NCBI GenBank assembly: GCA_028692205.1
Contig: JAQUXV010000002.1
Location: 1 to 37,901, forward strand
From: Eubacteriales bacterium
GTDB taxonomy: Bacteria; Bacillota_A; Clostridia; Christensenellales; Aristaeellaceae
Length of the DNA: 37,901 bases
Reading direction: 5' to 3'
Of this stretch, positions 15,001 through 22,078 are shown one piece after another. A program made the translations under genes and the position numbers. The notes beneath the pieces were generated by a model. The model was given only the letters and a program-made list of their open reading frames with translations, was not told the origin of the DNA and searched no databases. Position 1 is the first letter of the stretch. Each line of letters begins with the position of its first letter.

Positions 15001-18000
15001 TTATAAGCCAAGATCCTGACTGAGCGATCTTGTAGACGGCGAAGAATATAATAGCGACACGGGTATTTTGATGCCCTTGTTTGCTTTCAGCTGGGCCGCC
15101 GAAATCGCATTCTTAACGCTATTCTCCATGGCAGTTTTCAGCGATTCCGCTTTTCCGTTTATGGCAGTTACCAACGCGTCCATCATATCCTTGCCAAGCT
15201 GCGGGAAATCGGTATCTACAAGGGTCTGAAACGGCGTTTTCAGCAACCCGACATTTTCGGTGATGCCTGCTTCCGCGCCCAGAACGACATTCTTGTAGAT
15301 TGCTTTCATAACCGTCGAAGGCGATTTGATACCCCAGTCGTCTTTGATTTTTTGAATCAGGCTCTGCGAACTGTTGCTCATGGCGGTTTCGGCAATGTTG
15401 TAGTTTTCAGTTAGCCCGTTGGCCATTCCCTGCCAGATGTTTTTCGTTACCTCGCCGTTTGTGGTGTCGAAATCCAACAGAGCGAAAAGCCCCTTCACAT
15501 TTTCGCTAAGCTTGCTGGTGTCGATTTCACTCAGGTCAACCCCGTCCATGGAGTTTTTCAGCATCTCGGCCACGGGGTTAAAGTCCCCGGTATCAAGCTC
15601 ATCAGCAATCCCCGTTTTCAGTTTGTTAATGGCTTCTTCGCTGGCGGTGATCCACGTGCTCAGTCCGTTCGCATTGCTGGTATCCATTTCGTCTGCCGAA
15701 TAGGCAGACCCTAAAACGCTGTTGATGGCATCGGCGTATTTTTGCCGAAAATCGCTGTCGTTTCCGAGCTTGCTAACAATCTCGTTTGGGTCTGAATCCA
15801 GAAACCCAAGCGTCATGTAGTTATCCAGCAATCCAGAAAGACGATTGTCACCATTTTGAACACCGGCGAGAGCCGCATCGGTCCCTTTGTTGATGATATC
15901 CACCAACTTCTGCTGATAGTCCTGTTCGGCTTGCTCACCATTCGCAAATTCCGTTTGAATGTTTTGTTGTAGAGTAACCACACCTCCGTCAACAACATCG
16001 TTCTCGCGCATAAACTTACTGGTTTTCCAATCCTTTGCATTGGCTTTTTCCAGCATATTCAATGCCGTTTGATTGTCTGAGATGGTCGACTGGCGCTCTG
16101 TCTTGCCCTGATTATATTCGGTTTTCGCCTGCTGAAGGCCCATCTGCGTATAGGTCTGCGCTGCTTCGGGTGAAGCGTTACCGCTTTCAACATAGTTTTT
16201 CAACGCCTGATAATACTCGGTTAGCCCGGCGTTCGCTTCTTCGATCTCGGTTTTCATGTTCCCGATCAGCGCGAGCAGTTCGTTATACCGTGCGATTTTG
16301 TCGGCGGTAATGGCTTCTGTACCGCCTTTCATAGACGCGAGCAATGCATTCAATTCATCCTGATACCCTTGCAATTCGGCGATCTGCTGATCTCCGTTTG
16401 CCTCAACGGCAGCAACGATTTTTGTTTTGCTCTCGTCGGAAAGCCCGGCGATGGAATCCAACGCGGCCGCCATATCGGCGGCTTTGGTTGCAGTATCGGT
16501 TTTCACACCGGTAATAGCGTCGTCAACCCAACCGTCAATGGCTTTGCGCAGTTTATTCTCCTCGCCTTTGGTAAACTTGCCGTTGGAAATGGCTGTTTCA
16601 AACTGCGTTGCAAGGTCTGTTTTTTCGGTATTTACCGTTGTTTTGATTTCAAGCGCTTTCTGGGTATTCACCGATATATCGCTGACTTTGGCGGCAAAAT
16701 CGGCTTTGCTTTGCTCATCCATTTCCAAGCTTACGCTTGCGACGCGCTTGTCCACTTTCGCGCTTTCGGAGTTCATCATGATGATCTTGCTTGTCAGCGC
16801 GGCAACTCCGATTGCAGCGGCTCCGGCCGCAAGGGGCAGGCCTACCAAACCGAGCGATCCCGCAATTCCACCGGCTTTTTTAATATTACCGATAAGCTTT
16901 GCAACGCTGGAAGCGCCTGTCGCTAACCCTCCGAATGCTTTAATGCTAGGCCCCACCAGTGCAGCAGCCCCGGCCCCAAGAAGCAAGTTGTTGCGTGTGG
17001 CGTCGTCCATTTCAGCCAATACATCAATGACGCCGCTCGCTTTATCCATGAGGTCGCTAATCGTCGGCAGCATCACGTCGCCAAACTCAATCGCTTCATT
17101 TTTCAGCTTGTTCAGGGCTGTGCGCGCTTTGTTCCCGGTGGTGTTGCTGACCGTTTCAAAGGCGCTGTCCACAGCGCCCGCGCTGCTTTCCATGGCCTCT
17201 AAAGCTTCAGCGAAATCCGCGCTCTGCGCGCCGGCCAGCGCGGCAACGGCTTTATAGGCTTCCACGCTGCCAAACAGCTTGGCAATCGCCGTTTCATTCC
17301 CGCCTGCCTTTGCCTCGATGTCCTTCAGGAATCCGGCGAGGCCCTTGCTCTTCAGCGCGGCGGCGTCGAATTCCAGCCCGAGGGCCTTGGCCTGCTTTTT
17401 CGCGTCTGCGGTAGGCTTCAGCACGCTTGCAAGCACTTGATTCAGCATTGTCATCGCCTGGCTGGTGGTAATACCGCCTTTGGTCAGGGCAGCGGTAGCC
17501 GCCAGCACCTCGGTATAGCTGACTTTCAGCCCTGCAGCCGTGGCCGCAACGTTACCGATATTGCTTGCGATCTCGCCCAATGTGGTCTTGCCGAAATTCT
17601 GGGCGACAATCATTTTATTGTAAACGTCGGTCGCGGCGCTCGCGTCGAGCTGCCAAGCGTTCAGCACCGAAGTGCTGCCGTTCACGGCTGTGGTCAGGTC
17701 GGCAAACCCGCCCTTGGCCGCTCTTGCGCTGACGTTCATATAGTTGGCCGACTGGGCAACGGCAACGCCCGAAGAAAGCGCTTGATACTCGGCGGCCGTC
17801 ATATCGGTGATGGCCGTGTTGGTATCGTTGCTGATCTGCAGCAGGTTGCTCCCGATGGCTTTCAGGTTGGCCGTCGTCACGCCCGGCATGGTGCCGATTT
17901 TAGCCAACTGGTCCTCAAAGTCCATCGCGGCGTCGCTGGCTTTGTAGAGTGCCGCGGTGATCGGTACCGTCAGCCCGACGGTCAGCTTGTTCCCGACATT

Positions 18001-18666
18001 GTTTAGCGACTTTCCGGCGTTTTCAAGAGGCTTCTGCGCCTTCTCCGCCGCGGCCTCTAATTTACCCCACGCGCTGGACTGGGTTTTTATCTCTTTTTCA
18101 ATACGGGCCAGCTCCTGCCGCGTATTGGCCGTCTGCGCACGCATCGTGTTGTATGCGTTTTCGGTCTTAGAAATCGTGCCCTGAAGCGTTGTCATGTTAG
18201 AGGCGGTCTGCTTTTCCTGCTGGGTCAGCTTTTTATAATCGTCTCCAAGTTCTTCAACACGCTGGGAAAGCTGTTTCAGCTCCTCTTCGGTCAGGTCGCC
18301 CACTTTCCGGTGCTCTTTCAGCTCGTTTTTGGCTTGCTCATAGGCGGTTTTCGCAGAAGAAACCTTCTCTTTCAGATCAGTCTGGGCGGTTCCCAGATTG
18401 GTCATTTTCGCCTTCAGCTGGTCCAACTGCTGCCGGTACGCCACAGTGGCGGCCTGCTGCACTTCCAGCTTTTGAGACAGAGCGATCTGCTTCTGTCCTA
18501 GCGTATCGAACTTCTGCCCGGCGGCAGCCGCCTCGGCAGCACTGGCTTTAAAGCCGCTGTCGATGCTTTTCAGCTCCGTTCCCACGCGCTTCATCCCGGC
18601 GTCGAAACTGCCCGATTGTAATGCCAGTTTTACCGCAAGGGAGCCGACTACATCCTCCGCCGCCAT
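15001..18666 (-). CDS. phage tail tape measure protein (TP901 type)
   Basis: 1221-aa protein that sets tail length and is extruded during DNA injection. The first 230 residues are coiled-coil (Ala/Gln/Lys-rich heptads such as KLEVQQAATVAYRQQLDQLKAKM). A PhageMin_Tail/TP901 core follows at about 240-440 (FEDQLAKIGTMPGVT, ATDVYNKMIVAQNFGKTTLGEIASNIGNVAATA). A hydrophobic membrane-spanning region lies near 595-630 (GIAGSLGLVGLPLAAGAAAIGVAALTSKIIMM), then more coiled coil, and the C-terminus contains WGIKSPSTVMKAI, a common feature of the family. No muralytic domain is seen. At about 0.15 nm per residue the tail would be near 180 nm; this is an estimate from the general rule. GAGG lies 8 nt before the ATG. 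Confidence 0.93.
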   Translation of the reverse strand: MAAEDVVGSLAVKLALQSGSFDAGMKRVGTELKSIDSGFKASAAEAAAAGQKFDTLGQKQIALSQKLEVQQAATVAYRQQLDQLKAKMTNLGTAQTDLKEKVSSAKTAYEQAKNELKEHRKVGDLTEEELKQLSQRVEELGDDYKKLTQQEKQTASNMTTLQGTISKTENAYNTMRAQTANTRQELARIEKEIKTQSSAWGKLEAAAEKAQKPLENAGKSLNNVGNKLTVGLTVPITAALYKASDAAMDFEDQLAKIGTMPGVTTANLKAIGSNLLQISNDTNTAITDMTAAEYQALSSGVAVAQSANYMNVSARAAKGGFADLTTAVNGSTSVLNAWQLDASAATDVYNKMIVAQNFGKTTLGEIASNIGNVAATAAGLKVSYTEVLAATAALTKGGITTSQAMTMLNQVLASVLKPTADAKKQAKALGLEFDAAALKSKGLAGFLKDIEAKAGGNETAIAKLFGSVEAYKAVAALAGAQSADFAEALEAMESSAGAVDSAFETVSNTTGNKARTALNKLKNEAIEFGDVMLPTISDLMDKASGVIDVLAEMDDATRNNLLLGAGAAALVGPSIKAFGGLATGASSVAKLIGNIKKAGGIAGSLGLVGLPLAAGAAAIGVAALTSKIIMMNSESAKVDKRVASVSLEMDEQSKADFAAKVSDISVNTQKALEIKTTVNTEKTDLATQFETAISNGKFTKGEENKLRKAIDGWVDDAITGVKTDTATKAADMAAALDSIAGLSDESKTKIVAAVEANGDQQIAELQGYQDELNALLASMKGGTEAITADKIARYNELLALIGNMKTEIEEANAGLTEYYQALKNYVESGNASPEAAQTYTQMGLQQAKTEYNQGKTERQSTISDNQTALNMLEKANAKDWKTSKFMRENDVVDGGVVTLQQNIQTEFANGEQAEQDYQQKLVDIINKGTDAALAGVQNGDNRLSGLLDNYMTLGFLDSDPNEIVSKLGNDSDFRQKYADAINSVLGSAYSADEMDTSNANGLSTWITASEEAINKLKTGIADELDTGDFNPVAEMLKNSMDGVDLSEIDTSKLSENVKGLFALLDFDTTNGEVTKNIWQGMANGLTENYNIAETAMSNSSQSLIQKIKDDWGIKSPSTVMKAIYKNVVLGAEAGITENVGLLKTPFQTLVDTDFPQLGKDMMDALVTAINGKAESLKTAMENSVKNAISAAQLKANKGIKIPVSLLYSSPSTRSLSQDLGL

Positions 18667-18678
18667 TTATCTCACCTC

Positions 18679-19220
18679 TTAAAAAATCCCGAACTGATCA
18701 ATATACAGGCCCTTGTTTCCATTGGTATCCGTTACTGTTTTGCTTGCCGCCGGACGATCCGCGTTTCGTGCGCCCCGGCCCATCAACCGGCAAAACCAGC
18801 AGATATCCATGCGGTCAATCTCCGGAAGAGTCCAACCATCTTTCAACAGCTTCAAGTAAAAATCCTCAAGAAAATCGCCCCAGTCAGCTACTTCGTCGCC
18901 TGGGGCATCGTCTTTTTTGGGAAACCTTCTTCCAGCGCCTCCGCCACGTTGTTCATAATGTCGTCGATGATCTGCTGACAGTCGAAGAACCAACCTTCGT
19001 AGCCATCCAGATATTCGGCTGCCGTAAACTGGCGATCAAACGCCTCTACAACGAATCCGGTCATTTCGTCAAGAAGTTCGTCGGGGTATTCGCCGCTGTT
19101 TACTTTCAGCTCATTGACAACTTTTTTCTTGATGGCATACGCTTCGCGGCACTTACGAGCGGTCACGTTCGCGAAATAGTCGCATTGTTTGCCGTTTACC
19201 TTGAGTGTAATTTTCATCAT
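18679..19220 (-). CDS. tail assembly chaperone G-T fusion made by -1 frameshift
   Basis: Longer product of the tail chaperone gene. Ribosomes slip back one base at C CCA AAA AAG (18912-18921) and continue in the -1 frame to 18679, adding about 80 residues (DDAPGDEVADWGDFLEDFYLKLLKDGWTL...). The -1 frame carries no good start of its own at the right place, and its sequence resembles the second chaperone part found in siphoviruses of this group (DFYLKLLKDGWTLPEIDRMDIC). G and G-T proteins bind the tape measure protein and recruit tail tube subunits; only the stoichiometric minority is fused. A 7-bp stem 5 nt downstream of the slip site supports efficient shifting. The joined coordinates run 19220 to the slip site, then -1 to 18679. 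Confidence 0.88.
18877..18921 (-). promoter_or_regulatory. programmed -1 ribosomal frameshift signal
   Basis: On the minus strand the zero frame reads C CCA AAA AAG, which contains two overlapping X XXY YYZ heptamers (CCCAAAA and AAAAAAG). After a 5-nt spacer (18907-18911) a perfect 7-bp stem GCCCCAG/CTGGGGC (18900-18906 with 18877-18883) encloses a 16-nt loop that holds the zero-frame TAG. The arrangement matches the known G/G-T frameshift sites of tailed phages. Confidence 0.9.
18888..19220 (-). CDS. tail assembly chaperone G
   Basis: 110-aa non-shifted product of the chaperone gene, located between the major tail protein and the tape measure gene as in lambda-like and other siphoviruses. 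It opens with a short beta segment (KITLKVNGKQCDYFANVTARKCREAYAIKKKV) followed by a helical part (DELLDEMTGFVVEAFDRQFTAAEYLDG) and ends after the slip site with KTMPQATK. The start at 19220 is preferred because AAGGAGG lies 8 nt upstream (a second ATG follows directly); the open frame to 19244 begins before this site. It assists assembly and is normally absent from the finished virion. Confidence 0.88.
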   Translation of the reverse strand: MMKITLKVNGKQCDYFANVTARKCREAYAIKKKVVNELKVNSGEYPDELLDEMTGFVVEAFDRQFTAAEYLDGYEGWFFDCQQIIDDIMNNVAEALEEGFPKKTMPQATK

Positions 19221-19255
19221 GAGAAAATCCTCCTTTTTTATCATAGGAAAAGGAA

Positions 19256-19273
19256 CGCGCCATTTTCAGGCGC
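19256..19273 (-). other. hairpin between tail tube and chaperone genes
   Basis: CGCGCC and GGCGCG pair around a 6-7-nt loop between the tail tube stop and the chaperone ribosome binding site, followed on the minus strand by TTCCTTTTCC. It may be a weak terminator or attenuator that keeps chaperone levels below tail tube levels; this is inferred from position. Confidence 0.4.
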
Positions 19274-19298
19274 GCCCCATGGTGCCGTTATCGTAAGC

Positions 19299-19913
19299 TT
19301 ACGGATCGACCGTCTTCGTGTCCGCAGGCTCATAAACCGCTTTGGTCCAGTTGGTGACCACAGAAGCCGCAAGGCCTTCTTTGTCGCTATCAATGGAAAT
19401 ATGAGAATTTCCATCGTACGTGCGTTTGATCCCCTTGAATTTGATCTTTTTGCCCTGAATGGTGACGTTGCTGCCCTCTTTGCCTTTATAGACTTCCTCC
19501 GGCAGAGAGGGGGTACATTTGTACAGCCATACCAGTTTATCGCCTCCTGTGCTTTTTGCCGCGCGGAAGCCGATGGCAATATCGTTAACTTGATCGTCAG
19601 GGCTTTTCACCAGCGCGCCGTTCGCGTCCAGTTTATGGCCGAACCAGTCCACAGACATTTCATCAGGAATGGTATTCACGTCGACTTCGCCGTCGGCGTC
19701 GCCATTGGCATTTACAATGCAGAAGGTGCCATCGTCGCCGTAGCTCTGCGTCTGGTTGCTCTGCGGCGTGAAGTTCAGGGCCTGAACGCCCTGCAGGCGC
19801 TTCACCGTGTCATAGGTTGCGCCCGCCTCGGTATCGGTGAGCACTTTGGCATACACCATTTCGCGCATGCCCACCACAGGCAGAATCTTGTCCAAAAGAA
19901 TAGGTTCACTCAT
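19299..19913 (-). CDS. major tail protein (tail tube)
   Basis: 204-aa tail tube subunit. The fold is typical of phi13/HK97-type major tail proteins: an N-terminal part with VVGMREMVYAKVLTDTEAGATYDTVKRLQGVQALNFTPQSNQTQSYGDD, a central TIPDEMSVDWFGHKLDANG loop and a C-terminal beta sandwich (NDIAIGFRAAKSTGGDKLVWLYKCTPSLPEEVYKGKEGSNV, KIKFKGIKRTYDGNSHISI). It lies upstream of the frameshifted chaperone pair, the conserved place. GGAGG is 7 nt before the ATG. Its termination region contains a small hairpin, possibly separating the highly expressed tube gene from the chaperones. Confidence 0.88.
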   Translation of the reverse strand: MSEPILLDKILPVVGMREMVYAKVLTDTEAGATYDTVKRLQGVQALNFTPQSNQTQSYGDDGTFCIVNANGDADGEVDVNTIPDEMSVDWFGHKLDANGALVKSPDDQVNDIAIGFRAAKSTGGDKLVWLYKCTPSLPEEVYKGKEGSNVTIQGKKIKFKGIKRTYDGNSHISIDSDKEGLAASVVTNWTKAVYEPADTKTVDP

Positions 19914-19915
19914 GT

Positions 19916-20236
19916 TTATTCCTCCAGTTTCATTAGTCGTATGGCAACGTGCTGCCGGTCGTTCTGGTATCCGTCGCTTCGACCCCGGTAGTTATACCCG
20001 GCGGCCATGGCGGCGCTTACAATGCTTCTGGCCAACGCGTCGGCGTCGCCGTAAGTGTAAAGGTCAATCTGCATATACGCCCCGTACAGCACCGGCGCGT
20101 CATCACCGGAAAGCTCCGGCTGGTGCGTGGCCATCTGTACGATGGCGTAGGTTGCTTCCGTTGCCGGCGCAGTAAGTGCGCTGCAGGGAATTCCAAGGGC
20201 TTCCACAATGCCCTTGAGTTCGCTGTAAGCGTTCAT
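19916..20236 (-). CDS. tail terminator / head-tail joining protein
   Basis: 106-aa protein coupled to the upstream gp10-like gene by an ATGA overlap (20233-20236) and followed directly by the major tail gene. It occupies the usual slot of the tail completion protein that stops tube polymerisation and docks the tail to the head. Short alternating helices and strands are visible (YSELKGIVEALGIPCSALT, LYGAYMQIDLYTYGDADALARSIVSAAMAAG, QHVAIRLMKLEE); the YMQIDLYTYG strand recurs in this protein class. Identification rests mainly on order and size. Confidence 0.7.
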   Translation of the reverse strand: MNAYSELKGIVEALGIPCSALTAPATEATYAIVQMATHQPELSGDDAPVLYGAYMQIDLYTYGDADALARSIVSAAMAAGYNYRGRSDGYQNDRQHVAIRLMKLEE

Positions 20237-20640
20237 CGTTTCCGTACCACCTCCGCCACGCCTGCCCGGATTTGATCATAGGCGGCGTTCTTTTGCTCCT
20301 CGTAGGCAGGCCATAGATAGGGGTGGGGTAGAACCGGCATAGAACTCGGGTTCCATCCGCTGGCTTCGTGACCGTACTCTACCAGATGGTCGTGCGCCCC
20401 GCCTTTTCCATGGTGTACGGTGGCAGTGATCCTTGCCCCTCCGATGGTTACCTTGGTTTCCAGCGATCCCGCGAGGTCTCCGCTTACCGAGTGAATTTTT
20501 TCCCTTGCGCAATTTTCGATCAGCCGACCACCAGCAAGTACAGCCTGCTGCACTCGGCGGCTTTCGGCCATAGAACGATACTCGCCGAAGTATCGTTCTA
20601 AATCGTCCATCCCGGACACGTCAAGGTCCAAGCTGCTCAC
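20233..20640 (-). CDS. HK97 gp10-like head-tail protein
   Basis: 135-aa protein of the HK97 gp10 type, part of the neck that connects head and tail. Its typical elements are the N-terminal helix DDLERYFGEYRSMAESRRVQQAVLAGGRLIENCAREKI, the strand block GSLETKVTIGGARITATVHHGKGGAHDHLVEYGHE and a C-terminal HPYLWPAYEEQKNAAYDQI; the motif VEYGH is characteristic. The start is GTG at 20640, which overlaps the preceding stop (GTGA) and has GGGGAGG 7 nt upstream. The frame stays open to 21189 but that extension overlaps the previous gene out of frame. It is coupled to the downstream gene by ATGA. Confidence 0.82.
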   Translation of the reverse strand: MSSLDLDVSGMDDLERYFGEYRSMAESRRVQQAVLAGGRLIENCAREKIHSVSGDLAGSLETKVTIGGARITATVHHGKGGAHDHLVEYGHEASGWNPSSMPVLPHPYLWPAYEEQKNAAYDQIRAGVAEVVRKR

Positions 20641-21251
20641 GTTCTCGCCTCCCCGCAGGTCAGGGCAAGGCGCTTGCCGTCCTTTTCCCGGTGCTGTATT
20701 CGGTACATCGTATTTGCCAGCAGGATAAACGGTTCCCCGGCGTAATCGTCCGCGTAGATCAAAAGACGAATTTCCGGTTTCTCGCCATAGGCCATGGCTT
20801 CGTAGTGTTCTTCGGCGCTGATCGTTTGAACCTCCGCCGCAACCGCCCGTCTCCCGTTTACGCCCGGCACAATCTTGCGGGCCGCCATACTGTCCGTTTG
20901 CTCTACGCCCGGCACCAGCTCCGGGCGTTCCGTCATTTGAGTTTCTTTCAGCGTCAGGTCGGTGATCGGCTGGCCGTTGTGGTCGTCCGCGCCGTGATAA
21001 GCCCGGGTGACTTCGTAATATGCCACGGTATCGGCAAGCGCCTCCGTATCCCGCAGCACGGCCACGTCGCCTTTGACGATGGTTCTCTCCTGCTGGATCC
21101 TCACACGGGCGTCGGTTTGGGTACCCACGTTCCGGTTGCCCTGGGATGGCTGCGTTTCGTACGAAAGCTCGCCATACCACGACTTGCAAACGAGGGTAAA
21201 GCTTCGCTCGTACCTTCGGAAGATGGTGCAGATTCCGGTATCCAGAATCAC
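20637..21251 (-). CDS. phage head-tail module protein, unknown
   Basis: 204-aa protein between the connector and the gp10-like gene, in the position of a head-tail adaptor or head closure protein. It starts at a GTG overlapping the previous stop (GTGA, 21248-21251) and ends in a GTGA overlap with the next gene. The C-terminal part contains LLIYADDYAGEPFILLANTMYRIQHREKDGKRLALTC, similar in style to head closure proteins, which end in a strand with xYRIxxREKDG. The N-terminal half (FTLVCKSWYGELSYETQPSQGN) is not recognised. It is longer than most head closure proteins (about 110 aa), so an extra domain may be fused. Confidence 0.65.
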   Translation of the reverse strand: MILDTGICTIFRRYERSFTLVCKSWYGELSYETQPSQGNRNVGTQTDARVRIQQERTIVKGDVAVLRDTEALADTVAYYEVTRAYHGADDHNGQPITDLTLKETQMTERPELVPGVEQTDSMAARKIVPGVNGRRAVAAEVQTISAEEHYEAMAYGEKPEIRLLIYADDYAGEPFILLANTMYRIQHREKDGKRLALTCGEART

Positions 21252-21550
21252 AATATCACTTCCTCATCCGTTGGCTGCGGATGGTTCAACCAGCGTTCCC
21301 GGCGTCGCAGCCGAAGCCATTCCGGCATCGCGCCGCTTGTATCCCGGTTCTGGTACTGCCATACGACGTAATCAACGCAGAACATCATGTCGTCCGGGGA
21401 GGAATCGACCAGCGTGATTCCTTTGCGCGCAAGCTCTTCTACGGCGGCGTTGATCCGGCTGTTCAGATAGGCGTCCAGCGTCGTATCGCTCGACAAACGG
21501 TTCAGTCTCGCCTTTACCATACTAAGCGTTTGTGCAGTATCATATGCCAT
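21248..21550 (-). CDS. head-tail connector protein (gp6-like)
   Basis: 100-aa mostly helical protein in the slot of the adaptor that binds the portal in HK97-like phages. It has the typical helical opening (LSMVKARLNRLSSDTTLDAYLNSRINAAVEELARKGITL) and the middle CVDYVVWQYQNRDT followed by MPEWLRLRRRERWL. The family signature of an N-terminal helix with repeated Leu and a C-terminal (R/K)RRERWL supports the assignment. AAAGGAGG lies 9 nt before the ATG. The stop overlaps the next gene (GTGA). Confidence 0.75.
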   Translation of the reverse strand: MAYDTAQTLSMVKARLNRLSSDTTLDAYLNSRINAAVEELARKGITLVDSSPDDMMFCVDYVVWQYQNRDTSGAMPEWLRLRRRERWLNHPQPTDEEVIL

Positions 21551-21575
21551 GGGTCGATTCCTCCTTTACGGGTTA

Positions 21576-22007
21576 TCAGGTGTTGAGCAGCTTCGGGTAC
21601 TCGTGTTTCCCGACGATTCCATTCGCCGGAAGCTGGTGCGCACGCTGCTGCTTTTGTACAGCACGCACCGTGCGCATGTCGAAAGTACCGCTTGCCGTTA
21701 CGTCGCACCCGGCAGCGATAAGCGCCTTCTGGAGCGCTTTCACATCCTCTCCGGTCGCACCGTACTTCAGTGTACGGTTGAACGTATACTGGGCAGGCTC
21801 CTCTTCGGGCTCGGTTTCCGCTTCGGATTCAGCTTCCACTTCGGGCTTGACACTTTCCGTGATGTCGTCAGCTTCCCGCGCTTCCGCAGGCGCTTGCGTT
21901 TCTTCCGTTTTCGCGTCAGATACCAACGCTTCTTCAGTTTCCTTGGCAGCGCTGGTTTTTGTGGGTTCCTCTGCGACGGGATCAGCTATTTTCTTTTTCC
22001 CGGCCAT
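21576..22007 (-). CDS. acidic-linker protein with peptidoglycan-binding domain
   Basis: 143-aa protein directly after the capsid gene. The first 70 residues are a low-complexity Glu/Ala-rich segment (EAEREADD-like repeats of E, A, T, P). The C-terminal 65 residues form a PG_binding_1-like domain (LKYGATGEDVKALQKALIAAGCDVTASGTFDMRTVRAVQKQQRAHQLPANGIVG), with the usual G-x2-G-x-D-V-x2-L-Q and G-x-F-D-x2-T-x2-A-V-x2-F/Q pattern. Such a domain is normal in lysins but unusual in the head module. The start is the ATG at 22007, with AAAGG 9 nt upstream; the ATG at 22016 abuts that site. It may be a head decoration or a wall-contact protein; this is inferred. Confidence 0.75.
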   Translation of the reverse strand: MAGKKKIADPVAEEPTKTSAAKETEEALVSDAKTEETQAPAEAREADDITESVKPEVEAESEAETEPEEEPAQYTFNRTLKYGATGEDVKALQKALIAAGCDVTASGTFDMRTVRAVQKQQRAHQLPANGIVGKHEYPKLLNT

Positions 22008-22078
22008 TTTTTTCATCCTTTCTTTTCAATTGACGGCCCCGCGGTTGAGCGGGGCCGTCAGATTATCAGGTTGACGCG

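Noticed and set aside
18621..19991. 456-codon + strand frame across the tail chaperone and tail tube genes
   Set aside because: Antisense to well-identified tail genes; no family resemblance and no start signal.
20641..21189. Upstream extension of the gp10-like ORF
   Set aside because: It overlaps the previous gene out of frame and has no domain; the GTG at 20640 with its GTGA overlap and GGGGAGG site is a better start.
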